This document shows, piece by piece, positions 1 through 8,300 of a DNA stretch of 9,755 nucleotides. The position numbers were made by a program, and so were the translations under genes. The stretch covers positions 1-9,755 of the forward strand of contig DMIX01000312.1 of assembly GCA_003451975.1 (NCBI GenBank). Reading direction: 5' to 3'. Source of the DNA: Propionibacteriaceae bacterium. Its GTDB lineage: Bacteria > Actinomycetota > Actinomycetes > Propionibacteriales > Propionibacteriaceae. The notes under the pieces are model-generated. The model ran no database searches and had not been told where the DNA came from. It worked only from the letters and a program-made list of their open reading frames with translations. Numbering within the stretch: position 1 is the stretch's first letter; every line of letters begins with the position of its first letter.

Positions 1-1656
1 GCTCTCGTTGCACCAGATCTCCTTCGGTGCCATGCCGGATTCCTCCAGCGGCACCGCCGACATGTCGAAGCGGGCACCCATGCCGGCGTCGTCGACCAGC
101 TCAGGGAAGGCGTTGCTCAGCCCACCTGCACCGACATCGTGGATGGCCAGGATCGGATTGGCTGCGCCCAGGCTCCAGCAGTGGTTGATGACTTCCTGGC
201 CTCGGCGCTGGATTTCGGGGTTGCCGCGCTGCACCGAATCGAAATCCAGCTCTGCGGCATTGGCCCCCGCTGCCATCGAGGACGCCGCGCCCCCACCCAT
301 ACCGATCCGCATTCCTGGTCCGCCGAGTTGAATCAGCAGCGACCCGGCTGGATAGCGGATCTTGTGAGTCTGGGAGTCGCTGATCGCGCCTAGGCCGCCA
401 GCGCTCATGATCGGCTTGTGGTAGCCGCGACGAACGCCGGCCACGGTCTGTTCGAAGACCCGGAAAAAGCCGCCCAGGCCGGGGCGTCCGAACTCGTTGT
501 TGAAGGCTGCCGCGCCCAGTGGCCCGGTGGTCATGATCTCCTGGGCTGAAGCGATGTGGGCCGGGGAGCCGTAGTCATCGGCTTCCCACGGCTCCGCGGT
601 GCCGGGCAGGCGCAGATTCGACACCGCGAAGCCGGTCAGACCCGCCTTGGGCTGGGAGCCCCGTCCGGTCGCACCCTCGTCGCGGATCTCACCGCCGGAG
701 CCGGTAGCAGCGCCCGGGAAGGGGCTGATGGCCGTGGGATGGTTGTGGGTCTCGACCTTCATCAGCACGTGAACCAGGTCTTCGCGAGCGCTGTACTTGC
801 TCGGCCCGTCGGTGCCTTCGGGTACCCAGCGGGTGATGGTGTCGCCGGTCATGATCGAGGAGTTGTCCGAATAGGCGACGACGGTGTGCTGGCCGGCGAG
901 CGCCTCGGTGTTGCGGATCATGCCGAATAGGGAGGAATCCTGGGCGGTGCCGTCCACAACGAAATCGGCGTTGAAGATCTTGTGGCGACAGTGCTCGGAG
1001 TTGGCTTGGGCGAACATCATCAACTCCACATCGGTGGGGTTGCGGTCCAGGCCGGTGAAGGCCGTGACCAGGTAGTCGATCTCGTCATCGCTGAGTGCCA
1101 AGCCAAAGCCGGTGTTCGCCTCCTCGATGGCCGCCTTGCCTCGTCCGATCACATCGATTCGGGTCATCGGCTCGGCATCACGCTCATCGAACAACGCAGC
1201 CGAAGCGGCAACGTCGGCGAAGGTCGATTCGGTCATCCGATCATGCAGCAGTTCGGCGCAGGCGCGCCATTGCGCTGTGGTCAGCGGAGTGGCGCTGGCC
1301 AGGGTGTATTCGGTGACCCGCTCCACGTGGCGGATCGGAATGCCACAGTTGCGGGTGATGTCGGTTGCCTTCGACGCCCAGGGCGACAGGGTTCCCAGGC
1401 GGGGTCCGACCACGACGCTGCTGAGGTGGCTACCGCTGGCCGGCGCTGCCGCGGCAGGGCCGTAGCTGAGCAGTCGGTGCACGGTATCGGCAGTCTCGGC
1501 GTCCAAAGCTGTTGAGGATGCCACCCAGTGCACAAAGCGGGCACTGATAGCGGTGACCGGTGCGACCTCCGCAAGGCGACGCAACAGCGCGGTTGAGCGG
1601 AACGGAGAGGTGGCGTTGCCGCCGCCGAAGCTGGTCAAAACGTTGGAATGCGCCAC
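1..1656 (-). CDS. purL: Phosphoribosylformylglycinamidine synthase, large single-chain form (partial: N-terminal 552 codons)
   Basis: This enzyme makes FGAM from FGAR, ATP and glutamine in cytoplasmic purine synthesis. The frame runs from GTG at 1656 off the left edge without a stop. It holds 552 of the roughly 1,200-1,300 residues of the E. coli-type enzyme, so the rest of the synthetase and the C-terminal glutaminase domain are missing. An N-terminal PurS-like domain carries a YGP and a [10 protein letters not shown] motif, typical of large PurL. Then come [16 protein letters not shown] (H222, C223, R224), [19 protein letters not shown] (about 301-319), [23 protein letters not shown] (near 452) and [12 protein letters not shown] (near 503), all conserved in the FGAM synthetase core. 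The GTG start matches the family N-terminus ([10 protein letters not shown] then the FRS/LLRRL helix). It has only a weak Shine-Dalgarno (AGGCTG). It lies 77 bp after the kinase gene on the same strand. The identification is very secure; the start is somewhat less so. Confidence 0.96.
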   Translation of the reverse strand, partial: MAHSNVLTSFGGGNATSPFRSTALLRRLAEVAPVTAISARFVHWVASSTALDAETADTVHRLLSYGPAAAAPASGSHLSSVVVGPRLGTLSPWASKATDITRNCGIPIRHVERVTEYTLASATPLTTAQWRACAELLHDRMTESTFADVAASAALFDERDAEPMTRIDVIGRGKAAIEEANTGFGLALSDDEIDYLVTAFTGLDRNPTDVELMMFAQANSEHCRHKIFNADFVVDGTAQDSSLFGMIRNTEALAGQHTVVAYSDNSSIMTGDTITRWVPEGTDGPSKYSAREDLVHVLMKVETHNHPTAISPFPGAATGSGGEIRDEGATGRGSQPKAGLTGFAVSNLRLPGTAEPWEADDYGSPAHIASAQEIMTTGPLGAAAFNNEFGRPGLGGFFRVFEQTVAGVRRGYHKPIMSAGGLGAISDSQTHKIRYPAGSLLIQLGGPGMRIGMGGGAASSMAAGANAAELDFDSVQRGNPEIQRRGQEVINHCWSLGAANPILAIHDVGAGGLSNAFPELVDDAGMGARFDMSAVPLEESGMAPKEIWCNES

Positions 1657-1733
1657 GACGCACAGCCTAATGGTGCCGGACACAGTGGCCGTCGCTGGTT
1701 CGGACTCAAGACAGCGCCGAGCTGGGGCTGCGG

Positions 1734-2651
1734 CTAGTCGCGGGTCACGACGGACACCAACCGGGACAGCTGGCTGTTCGGAGACACCGTCAGCAGGGCC
1801 TCGGCGCCGTCGACCGCGGTGCCGGCGGGCTCGGTGAGTTCCAAGGAACGCCAGTGAAGCCTCAGGTAGGCCAGGAAGCTGCTTCGGATGCGCGCTGAGG
1901 TGAACACCTCGCCCAGGGCACATACTGCCGGGGGAGTGAGACCCATGAGCTGAACCCGGCGTAGCCCGGTCAACGCCGACTCGCTGAGCTCGGCGGCACA
2001 GTCGGCCAGGATGCGATAGGCGGCGACATCACCGGTGGCGGCGGCCTGGTCCACCTCGTGGGCGAAGGCGGCGATTCGGCTCACCCGGCGCGGGTCGGCC
2101 TGAAGCTCGCGATACGCCGATGCGGGCTCCGGGAAGTACCGCAGCATTCGTTCGAGCAGTGCCGTGGTCTCCCCGCGGCCGTCGAAGGCGCGCATGGCTG
2201 CGCGCAGACCGGCCTGTCCGATCCAGAAGGCGCTGCCGAAGTCGCCGAGCAAGTGGCCCCAGCCGTCGACGCGGGCGGATGCGCTGGGTCCCACTGCCAA
2301 TGTCACGACGCCGGTGCCGGCGGCTACCACCACTCCGTGATGGTCACCGAGGGCGCCCAGGAAGCTGGTTGCGGAGTCGTGTGCGAGGGCGACTCGAGAC
2401 ACCCCAAGGGGGGTCAACAACTCCAACAGTTCGGTGGCATTGGGGGCGAGTAGTCCACTGCAACCGACGCCGACCTGGTCGGGCCGCAACTGGTATTCGG
2501 CGGCGAAGGCGATGATGGCCGCCGCCAGCTGAGGCATCAGCGGACGGTCGGTCAGCACACCGGAGGTTTGCGATTCCCGCGTCTGGTCCGGCGCACGGAA
2601 TCGCAGGCGAATGCTGGATTGACCAGCGTCGACGGCGATGATTCCGCTCAT
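1734..2651 (-). CDS. BadF/BadG/BcrA/BcrD-type ATPase, N-acetylglucosamine kinase-like
   Basis: A 305-residue protein of the ASKHA sugar-kinase fold, closest in pattern to BadF/BadG-domain N-acetylglucosamine kinases, which phosphorylate amino sugars with ATP in the cytoplasm. Visible motifs are the phosphate-1 loop AVDAGQSS (D8), a CSGLLAP turn (64-70), [12 protein letters not shown] with the family's conserved Asp (D92), the [11 protein letters not shown] phosphate-2 loop (110-120), and [11 protein letters not shown] (130-140) followed by WIG, a hallmark of this family. The usual GDEGS is here GDFGS. A CALGEVF segment near the C-terminus fits the adenosine-binding part. The length is normal for the family. 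The start follows a poor Shine-Dalgarno, 42 bp after the dehydrogenase stop, with a hairpin between them. The family call is firm. The substrate (GlcNAc, GlcN, MurNAc or another sugar) is inferred and cannot be read from the sequence. Confidence 0.87.
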   Translation of the reverse strand: MSGIIAVDAGQSSIRLRFRAPDQTRESQTSGVLTDRPLMPQLAAAIIAFAAEYQLRPDQVGVGCSGLLAPNATELLELLTPLGVSRVALAHDSATSFLGALGDHHGVVVAAGTGVVTLAVGPSASARVDGWGHLLGDFGSAFWIGQAGLRAAMRAFDGRGETTALLERMLRYFPEPASAYRELQADPRRVSRIAAFAHEVDQAAATGDVAAYRILADCAAELSESALTGLRRVQLMGLTPPAVCALGEVFTSARIRSSFLAYLRLHWRSLELTEPAGTAVDGAEALLTVSPNSQLSRLVSVVTRD

Positions 2652-2664
2652 AGGAATCAGCCTA

Positions 2665-2695
2665 GATACCGCAGGCCCAGTCGGCGAGCGGTATC
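2665..2695 (-). promoter_or_regulatory. Perfect 8-bp hairpin between SDR and kinase genes
   Basis: GATACCGC (2665-2672) and GCGGTATC (2688-2695) form an uninterrupted 8-bp inverted repeat with a 15-base loop. On the minus strand it begins within the SDR stop codon and ends 13 bases before the kinase ATG. No T-run follows, so it is not a classical intrinsic terminator. It may be an mRNA-stabilising or attenuating hairpin, a U-tract-less terminator, or a protein-binding palindrome. Confidence 0.45.
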
Positions 2696-3479
2696 AGCGA
2701 CGACCGATAAAACCATCCATGGTGTGATTGATACCGACAAGGTCGAGCACGAGATCGAAGGCCACCGGGGGAAGGATGCGCAGTGGCGGCACCAGTCGCA
2801 CCATCGGGGGCAGCACCAGCTGTTGACGGCCCGACTCGATGGCGTTCAGCACCTTCCGGGCCACCGCGGCCGGTTCCATGATGGGCAGCAGCAGCGGGAA
2901 GCGAGTCGTCACTCCCTCGAACATGCCGGTGCTGATGTAGTAAGGCGCCACGACCAGAGTGCGTACCCGGCTGCCCTGGGAGCGAAGCTCGGCTCGCAAC
3001 GACTCGGTGAACCCGACTGCTCCCCATTTGCTGGCCGAATAGTCGGTCTGTTTGGCCACGCCGACAAGTCCGGCCGCGCTCGCGATGGTCACGATCATGC
3101 CTCGGTCGCGGGTCAGCATTCCCGGCAACAGCGCTCGCGAGGTCCAGAATCCCGCCAGAGTATTCACCTCGAAGGTTCGTCTGATCTGATTCTCACTGGC
3201 CTCGAGGAGCGGCTTTCCGGTGACTACGCCGGCGTTGTTGATCAGGATGTCCACGCTGAGTTCGGTGGCTGCGGCGGAAACGGCGTCAGCATCGGTGACA
3301 TCAACCTGAGCCCAGGACCCGCCACAGGACTCGGCGGTCTGTCGGGCCGCCTCGGGATCGCGGTCCCAGACGATGACTTTCGCGCCGCGGGCGGACGCCT
3401 GGGTGCACAGTTCGCGACCCAGCCCGCTGCCGCCGCCGGTCACCAGAACCGTGGAACCGGCCAGATATAGACCCTTCAT
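2694..3479 (-). CDS. Classical short-chain dehydrogenase/reductase (SDR), retinol/long-chain alcohol dehydrogenase-like
   Basis: A 261-residue NAD(P)-dependent oxidoreductase with every classical SDR mark. These are the nucleotide motif TGGGSGLG (14-21), an acidic residue after beta-2 (D39 in VIVWDRD, suggesting NAD preference), DV at 60-61, NNAG (81-84), and the catalytic tetrad N106, S134, Y147 and K151 (YSASK). The C-terminal part is proline-rich and hydrophobic (about residues 222-250) and ends in MDGFIGRR. That resembles the tail of SDR16C-like retinol/17-beta-hydroxysteroid dehydrogenases and suggests a lipophilic alcohol or ketone substrate and perhaps loose membrane contact. The start has an excellent AGGAGG five bases upstream. 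The gene starts 9 bp after the aldehyde dehydrogenase stop, so the two are almost surely co-transcribed. A linked alcohol-to-aldehyde-to-acid route is the natural reading, but it is inferred; the substrate is unknown. Confidence 0.93.
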   Translation of the reverse strand: MKGLYLAGSTVLVTGGGSGLGRELCTQASARGAKVIVWDRDPEAARQTAESCGGSWAQVDVTDADAVSAAATELSVDILINNAGVVTGKPLLEASENQIRRTFEVNTLAGFWTSRALLPGMLTRDRGMIVTIASAAGLVGVAKQTDYSASKWGAVGFTESLRAELRSQGSRVRTLVVAPYYISTGMFEGVTTRFPLLLPIMEPAAVARKVLNAIESGRQQLVLPPMVRLVPPLRILPPVAFDLVLDLVGINHTMDGFIGRR

Positions 3480-3484
3480 CGCAT

Positions 3485-3490
3485 CCTCCT
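3485..3490 (-). promoter_or_regulatory. Ribosome binding site of the SDR gene, overlapping the upstream stop codon
   Basis: On the minus strand AGGAGG lies 5 bases before ATG 3479. The TAG stop of the aldehyde dehydrogenase (3491-3489) shares its AG with this site. A ribosome finishing the first gene is therefore placed on the start of the second, which indicates translational coupling. Confidence 0.85.
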
Positions 3491-5069
3491 AGCGCACTAG
3501 CTTGTTGAGCAGCCGAATACCGATCGTCATCGCCGAGGCGTAGGTCTCGTTCGTGATCCCTGACGGAGGGGCGATGGGAAGTAGTCGTTGATCGGCGACG
3601 GTCTGAGACTCGGTGTACTTCAGTAGGCCAACCGCACCATGCCGACGCCCGAGGCCGGAATCGCCCATGCCGCCCATCGGGGCATGATGAGAGCCGAAGG
3701 CCGGCGCGTAGCCGTCGTTGATGTTGACCGTCCCGGTGCGCAGTCGGGCAGCGACCGCACCGCCCTGATGGGCCGACCAGATGCTGGCATTGAGCCCATA
3801 GCGGGAGTCATTGGCGGCGGTGATCGCTTCTTCGATGGAGGCCACCGGGTAGACCGAAAGCACCGGTCCGAAAGTCTCCTCACGGTGAACGAGCATGCCT
3901 TCGCGCACTCCGGTGAGGATGGTGGGCTCATAGAAGAAGGGGCCCAGGTCAGGTCGAGCGCGGCCGCCAGTCAGCACCGTCGCACCGCGGTCGACAGCGT
4001 CGGTGACATGTTCGGTGACCGTTGTCAGCTGTTGGGCCGAAACCAGCGATCCGATGTCGTGGGACCAGTCGTGGCCGCTGCCCAGGCGTAAAGCCTGCGT
4101 CGCTTCGATGAGACGGGGGACGAATTCCGCATAGACGTCGGCGTGGACGTAGGCGCGCTCGATGCTGATGCATAGCTGGCCGGTGTTGGCGAAGGCTGCC
4201 CGCGCGGTGCCGCGGGCAGCAGCGTCCAGGTCGGCATCGGGCAGGACCAGCAGCGGGTTTTTTCCACCGAGTTCGGCGGAGAAGCCCATGAGCTGATCGG
4301 CGCAGCTTCGGGCGAGCATGCGTCCGGTGGCGGTGGAGCCGGTGAACATCAGATAGTCCGCCGCTTCGATCAAGACCGGCCCGACGGTGGCTCCGGCGCC
4401 GGGCAGGACGGTGAAGAGGCCTTCGGGTAGCCCTGCCGCCGTCAACAGCTCAGCCAGCAGCAGCGCGCTCAGCGGCGTTTGCGAGTCGGGTTTCAGGACC
4501 ACCGCGTTACCGGCGAGAAGGGCTGCCACGGCATCGGTGGCAGGCAGGGTGAAGGGGTAGTTCCAGGGGGTGATGATCGCGACGAGGCCGACCGGGTGGT
4601 GGTACTCGACCACTTTGGTGAGAATCGGGATCACTCCCGGACGCCTCGTCGGACGCAGCACCGCCGGAGCCAGATTGGCGAAGACCCGTGCGCCGCGGGC
4701 GGTGTCCATCACCTCCTCGAAAGCGCTCAGCCGTGACTTGCCGGATTCATCCTGGATCGTGTCGAGAATGCGATCGCAATCCTGGAGTACCAGGTCGGCG
4801 AAACGTTTGATGATCCGGCTGCGCTCGGCCACCGATACCGCGGCCCAGTCATGCTGGACGGTTCGCGCGGACCGGCATGCCTGCTGTACCTCGGTTGCCG
4901 TGGCGGTGGGAACTGTCGCCAGCTGCCGACCGTCGAAGGGCGAACGCACGTTCAGCGACGGTGCTGGGTTGGATCCTGCCATGGATGCCACCTCCTCGGG
5001 TGTGATCAGCGTACGCGGTGACGACACTCGCTGTGCAGCTGCTGTGAGCCGCCGGTGGATTTGTGCCAT
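3489..5069 (-). CDS. gabD2: Aldehyde dehydrogenase, GabD2-type succinate-semialdehyde dehydrogenase (NADP+)
   Basis: An aldehyde dehydrogenase superfamily protein, 526 residues from the chosen ATG. In that numbering it shows the cofactor and oxyanion motif PWNYP (N170), LKPDSQTP (K193), FTGSTATG, the general base in FSAELGGKNP (E266), the catalytic cysteine in GQLCISIER (C300) and EETFGPV (E398, F400). LKPDSQTP, SAELGGKNP and GQLCISIER match, as I recall it, the mycobacterial GabD2 family, which oxidises succinate semialdehyde to succinate with NADP+; the natural substrate could be another aldehyde. The start is uncertain. The frame is open up to 5204, but codons before about 5096 are AT-rich. 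The ATG at 4982 has a good AGGAGG (GAG GAG GTG, also coding for EEV), yet the upstream ITPEEVASM segment resembles actinobacterial homologues. I therefore prefer 5069, with 5096 as an alternative. It is the first gene of the leftward group and is divergent from the surface-protein gene. Confidence 0.9.
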   Translation of the reverse strand: MAQIHRRLTAAAQRVSSPRTLITPEEVASMAGSNPAPSLNVRSPFDGRQLATVPTATATEVQQACRSARTVQHDWAAVSVAERSRIIKRFADLVLQDCDRILDTIQDESGKSRLSAFEEVMDTARGARVFANLAPAVLRPTRRPGVIPILTKVVEYHHPVGLVAIITPWNYPFTLPATDAVAALLAGNAVVLKPDSQTPLSALLLAELLTAAGLPEGLFTVLPGAGATVGPVLIEAADYLMFTGSTATGRMLARSCADQLMGFSAELGGKNPLLVLPDADLDAAARGTARAAFANTGQLCISIERAYVHADVYAEFVPRLIEATQALRLGSGHDWSHDIGSLVSAQQLTTVTEHVTDAVDRGATVLTGGRARPDLGPFFYEPTILTGVREGMLVHREETFGPVLSVYPVASIEEAITAANDSRYGLNASIWSAHQGGAVAARLRTGTVNINDGYAPAFGSHHAPMGGMGDSGLGRRHGAVGLLKYTESQTVADQRLLPIAPPSGITNETYASAMTIGIRLLNKLVR

Positions 5070-5089
5070 TTGCCCGAATGCTGAGCGTC

Positions 5090-5111
5090 GTGTCATCCCT
5101 ATTGGTGACAC
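5090..5111. promoter_or_regulatory. Inverted repeat GTGTCA-N10-TGACAC, candidate operator
   Basis: A perfect 6-bp inverted repeat (5090-5095 and 5106-5111) with a 10-base spacer. This centre-to-centre spacing suits a dimeric helix-turn-helix repressor such as TetR, MarR or GntR types. It lies 20-40 bases upstream of the preferred aldehyde dehydrogenase start, and would cover the alternative ATG at 5096, which is one reason to prefer the start at 5069. No regulator gene is in the window. Confidence 0.4.
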
Positions 5112-5196
5112 TAAAATGCCTAGTGGAGTGACTAATGTTGGGTTTTCCTCAGATGGTGACCCGGACCGGTATTGAATCCATATAGTCTCTTGGCGG

Positions 5197-5214
5197 CGCC
5201 ACACCGAGGTGGCG
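5197..5214 (+). promoter_or_regulatory. Small hairpin in the leader of the surface-protein gene
   Basis: CGCCAC (5197-5202) pairs with GTGGCG (5209-5214) around a 6-base loop. It ends 9 bases before the Shine-Dalgarno. It could affect mRNA stability or translation initiation. In GC-rich DNA a stem of this size can arise by chance, so confidence is low. Confidence 0.3.
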
Positions 5215-5223
5215 GCATTTGTT

Positions 5224-5228
5224 GGAGG
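5224..5228 (+). promoter_or_regulatory. Ribosome binding site of the surface-protein gene
   Basis: GGAGG with a 6-base spacer (AACCCC) to ATG 5235. It fixes the start of the long open frame, which is also where the signal peptide begins. Confidence 0.85.
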
Positions 5229-5234
5229 AACCCC

Positions 5235-5357
5235 ATGCGACAGTCAGCTCTCCTGCGTGCCAAAGCACGCCAATTCGGACGCGGCGCTGCGGCCGTCCTG
5301 GTGTCTTTGGCATTAGGATTCGGCTACCTCAGCGTCGAAGCGGCACCCGCTCGCGCA
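5235..5357 (+). other. Sec-type signal peptide of the surface protein
   Basis: Residues 1-41. The n-region carries R2, R8, K10, R12 and R16. A hydrophobic stretch follows (GAAAVLVSLALGFGYLSV), then a small-residue c-region AAPARA with a fitting AXA-type cleavage site after A41. There is no twin-arginine motif and no lipobox cysteine, so ordinary Sec export and signal peptidase I are expected. Nothing after it, up to the window edge, looks like a second membrane segment. Confidence 0.85.
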
Positions 5358-8300
5358 GCCGACGGCTTCACGATTCCGGACACGGAGCTTGCCGCCTGTG
5401 TCAATGCGGCGATCGGCGGGCACGTGGGAAACACCTATGGCGACTACGACCTGTACGGCCTCACCACCCTGACCTGTGACGGGGTTGGTATCGCCGACTT
5501 GACGGGATTGGAAAACGCCCCCTATCTGGTGGAGTTGAACCTGCCGAACAATCAGCTGCGATCGCTGGACGGGGTGCCGCTGTCCTCGATGCAGACATTG
5601 GACATCTCGAACAACCACATCGCGGACCTAACGCGGCTGCATAGTGCGGCCGCGCTGACGACTCTGGGTGCCGTTGGCCAGACCGTCTCGTGGACCATCC
5701 CGCTCAACGAGCCCGCTGCGGTCCCGCTGTACGACTCCCGAGGTGAGGTGCCCGCCACCCTCACATCCGCGGCGCCGGAGTTGGTGATCTCCGATGGCAC
5801 AGTCACCGGCACGGTCGCCGGGGCGTACTCCCTGGAATTCGACAGCGTTCTCGGAATCGGCGAGTTCTCCGGCACCGTCACCGTAACCGTGCCAGAGACC
5901 GCCGTGCGCATCCCCGACACCGGTTTTGCCCAGTGCCTGGCCGAAGATCTCGGAGTGATCGGATCGGATTTCGACTATGACGCCCTGGCGGGAATCCAGA
6001 CGCTGGATTGCGCGGGTCACGCGATCCAGAATCTCAGCGGAGCCGAGTACCTGACCGGCGCCACCACCCTTGACTTCTCCGGCAACAACCTGGCGCCCAG
6101 CGCCGACAACACCGATCCGCTCGCTGACCTGAGTGGGTTGACCTCGTTGACGACGCTGAGCCTGTCTGCTGCCGGACTCACCGGCATCGACTCCCTCGCA
6201 TCGCTGACCGGGCTGGTCAACCTCGACATCTCCAAAAACAACGTGCCCGACATTTCGGCCCTCGGTAGTCTCGCCGGTTTGACCGTCCTCGATGCGACGG
6301 GTCAAGAGCTCACGCAGACCGTTGAGGCAGATACGGCGACCCCCCTCGAGGTAGCCGACCGAGCCGGCAGCCTTCCGGAGTTCGCCACCGTCACCGGAGT
6401 GACCATCGGGTCCGGCCAGGTGACCGCCGCCGCCGGCATCTATGACCTCAGCTTCGTCAACGCCACCTCCGGGGAAAGCGATCCGGTGACCTTCAGCGGA
6501 ACCCTGGAACTCCGTGTGCACGTTGATGTCCACTTCGAGAGCCTGCCCCTGGCCGATTGCGTGGCCGATCGGTTGGATATCCATCCCACCCCCCAGGTCT
6601 TCAGCAATCTTGACCTTGCCACCGTCACGGACCTGAACTGCCCGGACCTGTCGATCATGTCGCTGGAAGGGGCCCAATACCTCACCAACCTGGCCGCCTT
6701 CGACGCCCCGGGGAACTCCATCGACGACCTGACGCCGCTGGCCGAGCTGCACACCTTGGTATCGGTCAACTTGATCGACAATCACCTCGCCGATCTGACT
6801 CCGCTGGCCGAGCTCACTAACCTGCAGATCCTCAGTTTGAGCGACAATGTGGTGCGCAACATCGACGCTCTCGCCGACCTGCCCGCCCTGGCCTATGTGA
6901 AACTCGCCAACAACTACCTGACCGACGTGGACGCATTGGCCGGGCTGACAGGCATGCGTAGCCTCGACATCTCGGGGAACCAACTCACCGACCTGAGTGC
7001 GATCTCTGCCCTGGACCGGCTGCAGTCGGTAGATGCCTCCGACAATCAACTCAGTGATGTCGCAGATTTCACCTCGACCAACGCGCAACTGCGAACAGTG
7101 AAGGTGTCGGGCAACCAGATCTCCTCGCTGGCAGGCGTGGACAAGCTGAGCAGACTCACCACACTGGACGCATCACGGAACCGGATCAGTAGCCTGGCCC
7201 CGCTGGCGACGCGGTCGTCGCTGATGATTCTGGACGTCTCCAGCAACAACATCACTAGCCTCTCGCCGCTGACGAATCTGTCGATGCTGCTGAGCGTCAA
7301 TGCCAGCGATAATCAGATTTCCGAGGTGAGCCCGCTGGCTGGCAAGTGGATGCTCAATCAGATCGAACTGCATCACAACCAGATTGCCGATCTCAGTTCG
7401 TTGAGCGCTTCGACGGCCTACCTCATCAATACCCGCGATCAGGCTGTTTCCTTGGCCGTCGTGCCTCAGGTTGCGACCACGATTCCGTTGCTGGACCGTA
7501 ACGGCGACCTCGCTACGCTGGGTGAACTGCCCGCTGGATTGAGCGTGACAGACGGGAAACTCACCGCCGACGCCGAGGGTACCTTCACGGTGAGCTTCCG
7601 CAGCGGCGACTTGGCGGAGACTGGCTCGGAGTTCTCCGGCACGTTGACTGTCGTCGCGGCCTATCACACCTTCACGGTGCCTACCCCGACGATCTCGGGT
7701 TCGGCGCAGGTGGATGCGACCCTCACCGTTGACCCCGGGACCTGGGATCCTGAGCCCACGGAGCTGTCCTACCAATGGCGAGCAGACGGCGTGGACATCG
7801 AAGGCGCCACCAGCAGCACCTACCAGGTGCGGGCCGCTGACCTCGGGGCCGAGATCAGCGTCGTGGTTACTGCGACGCGAGACGAATACGCTCCGGCTAC
7901 CGCCACTGCTGCAGTGACCGTCCCGATCGTCACGGCCAGCTTCACCGCTCCCGATGACGTCACCCTGTCAGGCACCTTTGCCGTGGGCAACACCGTGAGC
8001 GTTGACGCAGGCACCTGGGCACCCACACCACAGCAACTGGCCTACCAGTGGTTGCGCAACGGTGTGGCCATCACCGATGCGAACGCAGCCAGCTACACCC
8101 TCACCGCCGACGACGCGAACAAGGCCGTCTCGGTTCGGGTCACGGCCAGCAAGGATGGCTACGCCAACACGTCGCTGTCCTCAGTGGCCACAGTCGTTGC
8201 GCTCGGCACCATGCACGGCGACAAGCCCGTGATCGTGGGCACCGTGGCCATCGGTCAAACGCTGCAGGTGGGCACCGGCTACTGGGCGCCGTCACCGTCA

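Larger units (their letters stand above)
5070..5234. promoter_or_regulatory. Divergent intergenic region between gabD2-like and surface-protein genes
   Basis: This 165-bp region must hold the promoters of both divergent units if the start at 5069 is right. About 5101-5150 is clearly richer in A/T than the flanks. A TATAGT box at 5181-5186 could be a -10 element for the rightward gene, with a leader of about 40 bases, but no convincing -35 is visible. GGTGAC or GAGTGAC words occur at 5104-5109, 5126-5132 and 5155-5160 and may be regulator half-sites. Promoter placement is inferred only. Confidence 0.45.

Noticed and set aside
982..1515. Plus-strand open frames across purL (for example 982-1515 and 556-930)
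   Set aside because: They are antisense to highly conserved PurL sequence and have no domain pattern.
1657..1733. Possible purine riboswitch, terminator or promoter before purL
   Set aside because: The 77-bp gap is too short for a known purine riboswitch plus promoter. Only a 5-bp CGCTG/CAGCG stem is visible, with no T-run and no convincing -10/-35 pair.
2568..3470. A 300-codon plus-strand open frame across the SDR gene
   Set aside because: The minus strand encodes a complete SDR with all catalytic residues. This frame is its shadow, with many His/Arg/Gln and no motifs.
4982..5000. ATG 4982 with AGGAGG as the true start of the aldehyde dehydrogenase
   Set aside because: Not excluded, but the purine-rich stretch also encodes Glu-Glu-Val in an ITPEEVASM segment that looks homologous to actinobacterial GabD2 N-termini, so a longer protein is preferred.
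5628..7088. A 486-codon open frame on the minus strand opposite the LRR region
   Set aside because: It is antisense to the clear LRR frame. It is open because of GC-rich repetitive codons, its translation is a Gly/Val/Gln-rich low-complexity pattern, and no family motifs are seen.
7173..7775. A 200-codon minus-strand open frame spanning the end of the LRRs
   Set aside because: It is antisense to the continuous plus-strand frame and has no plausible start signal or motif.
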